14,243 bases of DNA from assembly GCA_964454305.1 (NCBI GenBank), contig CAYVXX010000053.1, positions 1 through 14,243 of the forward strand. The letters are read 5' to 3'. The position numbers and the translations under genes were made by a program. The notes under the pieces are model-generated. The model was not told the origin of the DNA and searched no databases. It saw nothing but the letters and a program-made list of their open reading frames with translations. Within the stretch, counting starts at the first letter, position 1. Every line of letters starts with the position of its first letter. The DNA is from JAUSPI01 sp964454305 (GTDB lineage: Bacteria > Desulfobacterota > Syntrophia > Syntrophales > JADFWA01). Positions 9,078 through 14,243 of the stretch are shown here, one piece after another.

Positions 9078-9106
9078 ATAGTACCATAATGTAGAACTTG
9101 CATCAA
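9078..9106 (-). promoter_or_regulatory. Candidate sigma-70 promoter of the activator gene
   Basis: On the minus strand TTGATG (complement of 9101-9106) and TACTAT (complement of 9078-9083) are separated by exactly 17 bases, giving a start near 9071 and a leader of ~45 nt. Each hexamer has two mismatches, so the call rests on spacing and position. Dyad operator C lies across the spacer and the -10 edge. No sigma-54 motif is seen for this gene. Confidence 0.4.
9081..9094. promoter_or_regulatory. Dyad operator C within the activator promoter
   Basis: GTACCATAATGTAG matches 7 of 8 fixed positions of CTAC-N6-GTAG. It is a single site, 56 bp upstream of the activator start codon, and overlaps the putative -10/-35 spacer. 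That placement suits negative autoregulation by the activator, in contrast to the paired, remote sites at the two target operons. Confidence 0.5.
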
Positions 9107-9224
9107 ATTTATTTTAATGAGAAGGACCGTTTTTCGTCTCTAATAGATAAATCATAATTGAGTAAATTTCGATTCTACCGGGACACACAATCCTGCCCTC
9201 AGACCATCAGACACTACCCTTACA

Positions 9225-9238
9225 CTACAAATATGTTG
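9225..9238. promoter_or_regulatory. Dyad operator B1 upstream of amt
   Basis: CTACAAATATGTTG matches 7 of 8 fixed positions of the CTAC-N6-GTAG dyad. Its centre is ~143 bp upstream of the predicted amt start and 30 bp from B2, placing both on the same DNA face to within about half a base pair per turn. Confidence 0.65.
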
Positions 9239-9254
9239 AGTTGAACAACTTATA

Positions 9255-9268
9255 CTACCATTATGTGG
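9255..9268. promoter_or_regulatory. Dyad operator B2 upstream of amt
   Basis: CTACCATTATGTGG matches 7 of 8 fixed positions of the dyad, centred ~113 bp upstream of the predicted amt transcription start, in the normal enhancer range for sigma-54 activators. Pairs with B1 at 30-bp spacing. Confidence 0.65.
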
Positions 9269-9317
9269 GATATTTGTAAAAGAAATAGCCAGTAGCAATC
9301 CTGCTTATTGTCCGTTA

Positions 9318-9329
9318 TATTGATATGTT
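9318..9329 (+). promoter_or_regulatory. Candidate DNA-bending (IHF-like) site, amt side
   Basis: An exact copy of the 12-mer TATTGATATGTT at 7362-7373, here ~51 bp upstream of the predicted amt start and between the enhancer pair and the sigma-54 promoter. The complement holds the IHF half-consensus TATCAA, but the other half is poor. Confidence 0.35.
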
Positions 9330-9348
9330 ATATTGTTCCTCCGGCTAT

Positions 9349-9364
9349 TGGCATCATATTTGCT
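9349..9364 (+). promoter_or_regulatory. Sigma-54 promoter of the amt-PII-glnA-flotillin operon
   Basis: TGGCAT-CATAT-TTGCT matches the sigma-54 consensus (TGGCAC-N5-TTGCW) at all but one base, with correct spacing. The start should be near 9375, leaving a ~38-nt leader before the amt ribosome-binding site. Enhancer-like dyads B1 and B2 lie upstream. A weaker dyad (GCACCAAATTGTAG, 9367-9380, 6 of 8) covers the predicted start itself. Confidence 0.85.
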
Positions 9365-9399
9365 TAGCACCAAATTGTAGTATTTGTGTTAAATCAATT

Positions 9400-9405
9400 G
9401 GAGGT
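9400..9405 (+). promoter_or_regulatory. Ribosome-binding site deciding the amt start
   Basis: GGAGGT lies seven bases before the ATG at 9413. This favours that ATG over the in-frame GTG at 9386, which would place the ribosome-binding site inside the coding region. Confidence 0.85.
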
Positions 9406-9412
9406 GTTTGGA

Positions 9413-10639
9413 ATGAGTTCAGGTGATACAGCATGGGTATTGTTGTCTTCAGCTTTAGTTTTAATTATGACACCGGGAGTCGCTCTTTTTTACGGAGGAT
9501 TGGCACGCAGGAAAAATATTCTGTCACTTTTGATGCAGTGTTTTTTCATTATGTGTCTTATAAGTCTGCAGTGGGTTTTATACGGATATTCTCTGGCTTT
9601 TGCCCCCGACGCCGGTCACGGGCTTATCGGAGGTTTACAATGGGTGGGTTTGAATAACGTCGGTCCCACTCCTGGCCCGTATTCAGACAAGATTCCTCAT
9701 CTGGCTTTTATGGTCTTTCAGGCCATGTTTGCCATCATTACACCCGCATTGATGGTCGGCGCATTCGCGGAAAGGATTAAATTCTCCGCTTTTGCCATTA
9801 TGATGCTCCTCTGGTCAACCTTTGTGTACGATCCGATCGCGCACTGGGTATGGGGAGGTGGCTGGCTCGCAAATATCGGTGCCCTTGACTTTGCCGGCGG
9901 TATTGTCGTTCACGTCAGTTCCGGTGTGTCCGCTCTTGTCATGGCAATTTTAATCGGGAAACGTTGCGGTTATGATAAACAGCTGTTCACACCGCATAAC
10001 TTGCCACTTACAGTACTGGGAGGCGCACTTCTCTGGTTCGGCTGGTTCGGATTTAATGCCGGCAGTGCCCTCGAAGCAAATGGTCTTGCCGCAAATGCCT
10101 TTGTGACAACAAACACCGCGACCGCTGCCGCAGGTCTTACCTGGGCACTGATAGAATGGCAGAGACATGGTGTTCCCACAGTTCTCGGCATTGTATCGGG
10201 AGCGCTCGCCGGACTCGTGGCTATCACCCCTGCATGCGGTTTCGTAAGTCCCCTTTCTTCAATAATCATCGGAGTTTTTGCGGCTGTCTTCTGCTATATG
10301 GCTGTAACAATTTTGAAACCAAAGTTGGGTTACGATGATTCTCTGGATGTTTTCGGAATCCATGGTGTTGGTGGCATGTGGGGTACGATTGCAACAGGAA
10401 TATTTGCCAGCATCGCCATTAATGAGGGTGGCGCAAACGGCCTTCTCTACGGAAATGCCAGGCTATTTATTGTCCAGGGTATATATATGCTTTCATGTAT
10501 TGTTTATGCGGTTGTCATGACCTGGATTCTTTTTAAATTCGTCGATGCCCTGTTCGGCATGAGAGTGGAAAAACAGGATGAATTGATCGGCCTTGATTTA
10601 ACACAGCACAAGGAAGCCGCATATACCATTTTGGAATAG
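9413..10639 (+). CDS. amt: Ammonium transporter Amt/AmtB
   Basis: This 408-aa integral inner-membrane protein carries ammonium into the cell. It shows about eleven hydrophobic segments and the family landmarks: the N-terminal VALFYGGLARRKN, DFAGGIVVHVSSG with pore His167, LLWFGWFGFNAGSALEAN, and FGIHGVGGMWG with pore His317. These align with the twin-His pair of E. coli AmtB (168 and 318). No cleavable signal peptide is evident, as in many non-enterobacterial Amts, and the C-terminal tail (GMRVEKQDELIGLDLTQH) retains the conserved PII-sensitive region. The gene is first in its operon; a PII gene follows after 14 nt, the classical amtB-glnK pairing, here in the order amt first. Regulation is expected to be by the sigma-54 promoter at 9349-9364 (nitrogen limitation) and by direct PII plugging of the channel. 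Confidence 0.96.
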   Translation: MSSGDTAWVLLSSALVLIMTPGVALFYGGLARRKNILSLLMQCFFIMCLISLQWVLYGYSLAFAPDAGHGLIGGLQWVGLNNVGPTPGPYSDKIPHLAFMVFQAMFAIITPALMVGAFAERIKFSAFAIMMLLWSTFVYDPIAHWVWGGGWLANIGALDFAGGIVVHVSSGVSALVMAILIGKRCGYDKQLFTPHNLPLTVLGGALLWFGWFGFNAGSALEANGLAANAFVTTNTATAAAGLTWALIEWQRHGVPTVLGIVSGALAGLVAITPACGFVSPLSSIIIGVFAAVFCYMAVTILKPKLGYDDSLDVFGIHGVGGMWGTIATGIFASIAINEGGANGLLYGNARLFIVQGIYMLSCIVYAVVMTWILFKFVDALFGMRVEKQDELIGLDLTQHKEAAYTILE

Positions 10640-10653
10640 GAGGATTATTAACA

Positions 10654-10992
10654 ATGAAATATATCGTTGCAATTATTCAACCCCACAAGCTGGAAGAAGT
10701 AAAACAAGCCCTTGAAAATGTGGAAGTTCATTTGATGACCGTATCTAACGTCCTCGGCAGGGGAAGACAAAAAGGATTTGCCGAAGTTTATCGTAGCGTC
10801 AAGGAAGTCGGTCTTCTGAAGAAACTAAAGATCGAGATTGCCGTTAATGAAGATTTTGTCGAACCAACAATCGATGCAATCACAAAAGGGGCATTTTCCG
10901 GAAATCCCGGCGATGGAAAGATATTTGTTCTCGATCTCCATGATGTCGTTCGTATCGGTACCGGTGAACGGGGCGGAAAAGCAATCGGGTAA
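10654..10992 (+). CDS. PII signal-transduction protein (GlnK/GlnB family), lacks Tyr51
   Basis: This 112-aa protein is a PII trimer subunit, which senses ATP/ADP and 2-oxoglutarate and binds targets such as Amt through its T-loop. The family N-terminus (MKYIVAIIQPHKLEEVKQAL), the T-loop base GRGRQKG (35-41) with VYRS, the B-loop NPGDGKIFVLDL and the C-loop RIGTGERG are all present, so nucleotide binding looks intact. Position 51, the Tyr uridylylated by GlnD in enteric PII, is Glu here (codon 10804-10806); Tyr46 of the LYRG motif is kept. The T-loop shows no other Tyr, so uridylylation is not expected. Its place between amt and glnA indicates Amt and possibly glutamine synthetase and the GAF-type activator as partners. 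An AGGAGG-type ribosome-binding site lies just past the amt stop. It is not a NifI1/NifI2-type protein by its T-loop and is not next to nif genes. Confidence 0.94.
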   Translation: MKYIVAIIQPHKLEEVKQALENVEVHLMTVSNVLGRGRQKGFAEVYRSVKEVGLLKKLKIEIAVNEDFVEPTIDAITKGAFSGNPGDGKIFVLDLHDVVRIGTGERGGKAIG

Positions 10993-11019
10993 CTTACGAG
11001 AATAGAAGGAGTTATGTTT

Positions 11020-12435
11020 ATGGGCGCTAAAGAATTAACAAAATTAGCAAAAGAAAAGAAGCTGGAATTCATTGATTTGAAGTTTACCGATATTCCCGGC
11101 CTGTGGCAGCATATAACCATACCAATTCAAGAGCTTGATGAAGGGCTCTTCATTAACGGCGTTGGTTTCGATGGTTCGAGTATCCGCGGGTTCCAACCGA
11201 TAAACGAAAGCGATATGCTGATTAAACCGGACCCCCAGTCGGCCTTTATTGACCCGTTTATGGAAGATCCGACATTAAGTATGATTTGCAATGTCTCAGA
11301 TCCTCTCTCCCACACACCTTATTCGCGGGATCCCCGGAATGTTGCCCGTAAAGCCGAGCGATACCTGTCGGCCACGGGCATTGCCGATCAGGCAATCTTT
11401 GGTCCAGAGCCCGAATTTTATGTGTTTGACGATATCCGTTTTGACCAAACTCATAATACCGGGTATTACGCAATCGACTCGAAAGAAGGTTTCTGGAATT
11501 CGGGCAAACGAGAAGAACCAAACCTCGGTTATAAGCCCCGATACAAGGAAGGATATTTTCCGGTTCCGCCGACAGACAGTCTGCACAACCTCAGGGCAAA
11601 GATGTCGAAAGTCATGAACGAAGTCGGTATTGATGTCATACTTCATCACCACGAGGTGGCCACGGCTGGACAGTGCGAAATTGGTGTTAATGTGAACACT
11701 CTGGTTAATGCTGGGGACGTTCTTATGAAATTCAAGTATGTGGTAAAGAATGTTGCTCTGGCTTACGGTAAGACGGTCACGTTCATGCCTAAACCGCTTT
11801 TTATGGACAATGGATCTGGAATGCACGTTCATCAGAGCCTCTGGAGAGCGGGGAAAAATAAATTTTTTGATCCTGATGGTTATGGTGGATTGAGCCGCAT
11901 GGGAATTCACTACATCGGCGGATTGCTTCATCACGCGCCATCTCTACTTGCTATCACGTCACCAACGACAAATTCTTATCGGCGGCTCGTCCCCGGCTAT
12001 GAAGCACCGATAAACCTCGTTTATTCAAAGAGAAACCGGAGTGCCTGTGTCCGAATTCCCATGTACTCGCAAAGCGAAAAGGCTAAGAGAATCGAATTTC
12101 GCCCGCCGGACTGCTCCTGCAACCCCTATCTGGCACTGGCCGCTATGCTTATGGCAGGTCTGGATGGCATTGAAAACGAGATAGAACCCCCCGCTCCCAT
12201 TGAGACAGATATTTTTGAGCTTTCGGTGGAAGAGAGAAAAGACATGCGATCCACGCCCGGCTCATTGGAAGAGGCCCTGGATAATCTCGAAAATGACCAT
12301 GATTATCTTTTGAAGGGTGATGTCTTTACTGAGGATCTTCTTAAAATGTGGATAGAATATAAGAGAAAGCGTGAGGTGGATCAGATACGGCTCCGTCCTC
12401 ACCCATATGAATTTGCTCTTTATTACGATATTTAA
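11020..12435 (+). CDS. glnA: Glutamine synthetase type I, GSI-beta-like, adenylylation Tyr replaced by Phe
   Basis: This 471-aa protein is a second glutamine synthetase. It has the longer GSI-beta architecture: the insert around residues 140-190 (SKEGFWNSGK...YFPVPPTDS), HHHEVATAGQCEIG, MDNGSGMHVHQSLW, NSYRRLVPGYEAP, NRSACVRIP, EFRPPDCSCNPYLA, and the C-terminus GSLEEALDNLEND...LRPHPYEFALYYDI, close to enterobacterial GlnA. At the adenylylation site (E. coli Tyr397, NLYDLPPEE) it reads DIFELSVEE, so the acceptor is Phe399 (codon 12214-12216). Catalytic and metal-binding residues appear intact. AGAAGGAG (11004-11011) is 8 bases from the ATG at 11020 but only 2 bases from the ATG at 11014, so I chose the former. 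It follows the PII gene after 27 nt in the amt operon, suggesting use under nitrogen limitation and control by PII or feedback rather than GlnE. Confidence 0.95.
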   Translation: MGAKELTKLAKEKKLEFIDLKFTDIPGLWQHITIPIQELDEGLFINGVGFDGSSIRGFQPINESDMLIKPDPQSAFIDPFMEDPTLSMICNVSDPLSHTPYSRDPRNVARKAERYLSATGIADQAIFGPEPEFYVFDDIRFDQTHNTGYYAIDSKEGFWNSGKREEPNLGYKPRYKEGYFPVPPTDSLHNLRAKMSKVMNEVGIDVILHHHEVATAGQCEIGVNVNTLVNAGDVLMKFKYVVKNVALAYGKTVTFMPKPLFMDNGSGMHVHQSLWRAGKNKFFDPDGYGGLSRMGIHYIGGLLHHAPSLLAITSPTTNSYRRLVPGYEAPINLVYSKRNRSACVRIPMYSQSEKAKRIEFRPPDCSCNPYLALAAMLMAGLDGIENEIEPPAPIETDIFELSVEERKDMRSTPGSLEEALDNLENDHDYLLKGDVFTEDLLKMWIEYKRKREVDQIRLRPHPYEFALYYDI

Positions 12436-12465
12436 AAAATTACAATAAATCAGGAGGTTAAAATC

Positions 12466-13749
12466 ATGGATATTGGAATGGTCAGTATTTTTGTGGGAGT
12501 TATTGCTCTCATGATTATCATCATTTACATAAAAGCAAACATGAAGATTTGTTCACCCAACGAGGTTATGATCTTCTCGGGGCGAAAAGCTAAAGATAAG
12601 GATAAAGGAATTGCCGGCTACCGCGTTATCAAGGGTGGTCGTGCCCTGAAGATTCCTCTCGTTGAAACCGTGCACACTATATCCTTGAACACGGTTCCGA
12701 TTGTGTTGGACGTAACCGGTGCTTTAACAAAAGGCGCTATTCCCGTGAACGTAAAGGCAATGGCAAATGCCAAGGTTGCCGGCTCAATAGAGGAAGGTCT
12801 GGGAAACGCAATCGAGAGATTCCTGGGTAAAAGCCCATCGGCCATTGCGACAACTGCTCGTGAAATAATCGAGGGAACACTGCGGGGCACACTGGCAACG
12901 ATGGAACCGGAAGAGGCAAATGCCAACCGTATTTCTCTGGCACGTGATGTTGCAGAGGAGGCACGGGAAGATTTAAAGCGCATGGGATTAATTCTTGATA
13001 CCTTAAAAATCCAGGAAATTATGGACGATAAAGGGTATCTCGAAGCGATAGCAAGAAAGAAGAACGCCCAGGTTCACCGCGACGCAAGAGTTGTCGAGGC
13101 CGAGGCGAATGCAGTTGCAACCGAAAAGGAATCAGAGGGAAAAAGGATAGCCGAAGTAGCAGAAATCGAAGCACGGCGTGCCGTTGTCGAGTCTGAAACA
13201 TCCTTCCGGGTACAAAAGGCACAGTGGATATCCGAAGTAAACCGGTCGGAAGAAAAGGCAAATCTGGCCGGTGAGATATCCCGAATGGAAGAAATGAAGA
13301 TACTGGAAGAAAGGAAAGTAGCCGCCCATCGCCTTAAATATGAGGCCGAGGTCATTATTCCTGCTGAAGCGGAGAAGGAAGCACTCTGCATGAAAGCAAT
13401 CGGAAAAGCCGCTGCCACTTTTGAGGAAGGCAAAGCAAAAGCTGAAGCTCTTAATCTCCTGCGACAACAATGGGAAAAACAGGACAGTAAAGACCTCTTT
13501 ATGATCCAGTTGCTGCCTGAACTTGTGGAAAAAGTGTCACAAGTGATTGCCTCCAATCTCAACATTGAAAAACTGACGGTTGTTGATGGAGGAAACGGAA
13601 GCGGAAGCGGAATTCCTCATCATGTGGGAAACCTGGCAGGTTCTGTAAATGCATTTTTCGAGCAGATGAAGACTTTGACAGGTCTGGATATTGTTAAGAC
13701 CATCGAAGAACGGAACGGGGGAGGAGACAAAAAGTTAGGTTTGTCATAG
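12466..13749 (+). CDS. Flotillin/SPFH-domain membrane protein
   Basis: This 427-aa protein resembles bacterial flotillins (YuaG/FloT-like), scaffolds of membrane microdomains. A single N-terminal membrane segment (~6-23, VSIFVGVIALMIIIIYI) is followed by an SPFH/band-7 domain (~28-200: SPNEVMIFSGRK, GGRALKIPLVETV, FLGKSPSAIATTAREIIEGTLRG, LDTLKIQEIMDDKGY). A long Ala/Glu-rich coiled-coil flotillin region (~205-340: RDARVVEAEANA, EVAEIEARRAVVESE, YEAEVIIPAEAEKEA) comes next, then a Gly/Ser-rich linker and a short C-terminal helix. There is no NfeD-like partner gene, which usually accompanies flotillins. The start is fixed by AGGAGGT (12452-12458) seven bases before the ATG, 30 nt after glnA. 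Being last in an amt-PII-glnA operon suggests it organises the ammonium channel or associated enzymes in the membrane; that role is inference. A stomatin/HflK call is less likely, given the long coiled coil. Confidence 0.9.
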   Translation: MDIGMVSIFVGVIALMIIIIYIKANMKICSPNEVMIFSGRKAKDKDKGIAGYRVIKGGRALKIPLVETVHTISLNTVPIVLDVTGALTKGAIPVNVKAMANAKVAGSIEEGLGNAIERFLGKSPSAIATTAREIIEGTLRGTLATMEPEEANANRISLARDVAEEAREDLKRMGLILDTLKIQEIMDDKGYLEAIARKKNAQVHRDARVVEAEANAVATEKESEGKRIAEVAEIEARRAVVESETSFRVQKAQWISEVNRSEEKANLAGEISRMEEMKILEERKVAAHRLKYEAEVIIPAEAEKEALCMKAIGKAAATFEEGKAKAEALNLLRQQWEKQDSKDLFMIQLLPELVEKVSQVIASNLNIEKLTVVDGGNGSGSGIPHHVGNLAGSVNAFFEQMKTLTGLDIVKTIEERNGGGDKKLGLS

Positions 13750-13757
13750 GTACTGAT

Positions 13758-13800
13758 GGAAGGCAGGGGCTCGTCGGGATAGCTCCTTCCTCTGCCTACC
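13758..13800 (+). other. Imperfect stem-loop just after the flotillin stop
   Basis: Bases 13758-13769 can pair with 13789-13800 (core GGCAG/CTGCC) with one mismatch and one G-U pair, starting 8 bases after the stop codon. There is no following T-run. It may protect the transcript 3' end or be part of a composite terminator with the hairpin at 13815-13851. Confidence 0.35.
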
Positions 13801-13814
13801 GCTCCCAAAATGAC

Positions 13815-13851
13815 CGGTGAGAAACCCCGCCGTCAGACGGGGCTCTCACCG
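13815..13851. terminator. Strong hairpin at the end of the amt operon, probable transcription or processing end
   Basis: CGGTGAGA (13815-13822) pairs perfectly with TCTCACCG (13844-13851), and the inner CCCCG (13825-13829) with CGGGG (13838-13842); an alternative inner pairing CCGTC/GACGG also exists. The plus strand lacks a T-run after the stem, while the minus strand has only TTTT a few bases on. It is therefore not a textbook intrinsic terminator for the amt operon; a REP-like element or RNA-processing end is an alternative. Confidence 0.5.
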
Positions 13852-13857
13852 CAAGAT

Positions 13858-13998
13858 TTAAGGTAGAGGAACAGGCGCCAGGTGCGCCGGTGGAATAACA
13901 GACCTTGATGCCACGAGTTCCGGAAAATCCGTGAATATCCCTTTGCACACCCATTGTTTCCAGCCGCGTGACTTTCCCTTAATATCAAAATCCCATAG
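13858..13998 (-). pseudogene. Startless 46-codon open segment, possible gene remnant
   Basis: On the minus strand a 46-residue open frame runs from just after a TGA (13999-14001) to a TAA, beginning WDFDIKGKSRGWKQW and ending FPELVASRSVIPPAHLAPVPLP-like. It has no ATG or ribosome-binding site, and only an internal GTG. The amino acid mix is protein-like (Trp, Gly, Pro, few low-complexity runs), unlike the frames around it, so it may be the C-terminal remnant of a decayed gene. I do not recognise the family. A chance open frame remains possible, given its short length. Confidence 0.25.
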
Positions 13999-14010
13999 TC
14001 AATTTTCCAG

Positions 14011-14057
14011 GTTAAAACAGCTGCTATATAGTGACTAGCTATCTGTTTTAACTTTTT
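14011..14057 (+). terminator. Intrinsic-terminator-like inverted repeat
   Basis: GTTAAAACAG (14011-14020) and CTGTTTTAAC (14043-14052) form a perfect 10-bp stem around a 22-base loop, immediately followed by five T residues. The loop is longer and the stem more AT-rich than in a standard terminator. It could be the final stop for read-through from the amt operon or for an unannotated short transcript; alternatively it is a dyad operator for the unseen gene to the right. Confidence 0.45.
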
Positions 14058-14075
14058 GATCTCATTTCAACAATA

Positions 14076-14237
14076 ATGCTATTAAACGAATATCGCTATT
14101 CCGATTTTATCTGTCGGATTATCCTTGATTTTTTGATTTTGCCTGCTATATTGTCGGTAATTGAAAAAAGGGGGGAACTTCTTCACGTAGATAAAGTAGC
14201 CTCACTTCTCACGCACACATTCCAAACGCTCTTCTGA
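14076..14237 (+). CDS. Doubtful 53-aa ORF with a hydrophobic centre
   Basis: An ATG at 14076 opens 53 codons ending in TGA at 14235-14237. The product would start MLLNEYRYSDF, contain a hydrophobic stretch of about 20 residues (ICRIILDFLILPAILSVI) that could span a membrane, and end LLTHTFQTLF. No ribosome-binding site precedes the ATG, and I recognise no family. In AT-rich DNA this may be chance, so it is listed only because it is the longest plus-strand frame in the terminal gene-free stretch. Confidence 0.2.
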   Translation: MLLNEYRYSDFICRIILDFLILPAILSVIEKRGELLHVDKVASLLTHTFQTLF

Positions 14238-14243
14238 AAAAGA

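Larger units (their letters stand above)
9026..9399. other. Divergent control region between the activator gene and amt
   Basis: This ~375-base gene-free stretch separates divergently transcribed genes. It contains the putative activator promoter with dyad C, the paired dyads B1/B2, the IHF-like 12-mer and the amt sigma-54 promoter. A further partial half-site cluster (ACACTACCCTTACACTAC, 9211-9228) precedes B1. Bases 9107-9210 show no recognisable element. Confidence 0.7.

Noticed and set aside
9386..9412. Longer amt start at GTG 9386
   Set aside because: It would bury a well-spaced GGAGGT ribosome-binding site inside the coding region, and the predicted sigma-54 start at ~9375 would leave almost no leader for it.
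14125..14152. Sigma-70-like promoter TTGATT-N16-TATATT
   Set aside because: It lies in very AT-rich DNA, inside the doubtful 53-aa frame, with no recognisable gene downstream in the window.

Overview
The window looks like chromosomal DNA of an anaerobic Gram-negative bacterium, most likely a deltaproteobacterium (Desulfobacterota, for example near Syntrophus/Smithella). This is inference from: a split, iron-sulfur-rich, archaeal-like glutamate synthase; sigma-54 promoters with a GAF-type enhancer-binding protein; moderate GC; and a REP-like GC-rich palindrome. Nearly all of it is one nitrogen-assimilation island, organised as two arms around a regulator.

Left arm (minus strand, transcribed from about 7303 down to 1): a consensus sigma-54 promoter at 7314-7329 and a ~180-nt leader holding a palindromic hairpin. 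Then come a GSI-alpha-type glutamine synthetase (glnA), a class I glutamine amidotransferase of unknown substrate, three-gene split glutamate synthase (amidotransferase subunit; ferredoxin-FMN subunit; a fusion of the GXGXG domain with the FAD/NAD(P)H GltD subunit plus C-terminal ferredoxin), and finally the 5' end of pyrG (CTP synthase), which leaves the window. Genes are tightly packed (overlaps, or gaps of 3 to 46 nt), so they probably form one operon for the GS-GOGAT cycle plus glutamine-consuming enzymes.

Centre: a NifA-like sigma-54 activator (GAF-AAA+-HTH, no receiver domain) on the minus strand, with intergenic control regions on both sides.

Right arm (plus strand, from about 9375): a second consensus-like sigma-54 promoter at 9349-9364, then amt (ammonium channel), a PII protein, a second glutamine synthetase of GSI-beta type, and a flotillin/SPFH membrane protein, with canonical ribosome-binding sites before each. 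The last ~490 bases hold hairpins, a 46-codon startless open segment on the minus strand that may be a gene remnant, and a doubtful 53-aa ORF.

Two signals stand out. First, a 14-bp dyad, CTAC-N6-GTAG, occurs as a pair with exactly 30-bp centre spacing upstream of each sigma-54 promoter, and once more inside the putative promoter of the regulator gene. It is very likely the operator/enhancer of the local activator. Second, the classical covalent control sites are gone: PII has Glu at position 51 instead of the uridylylated Tyr, and both glutamine synthetases have Phe where the adenylylated Tyr lies. The window therefore appears to encode a nitrogen circuit wired by ligand binding and protein contact rather than by the GlnD/GlnE cascade.
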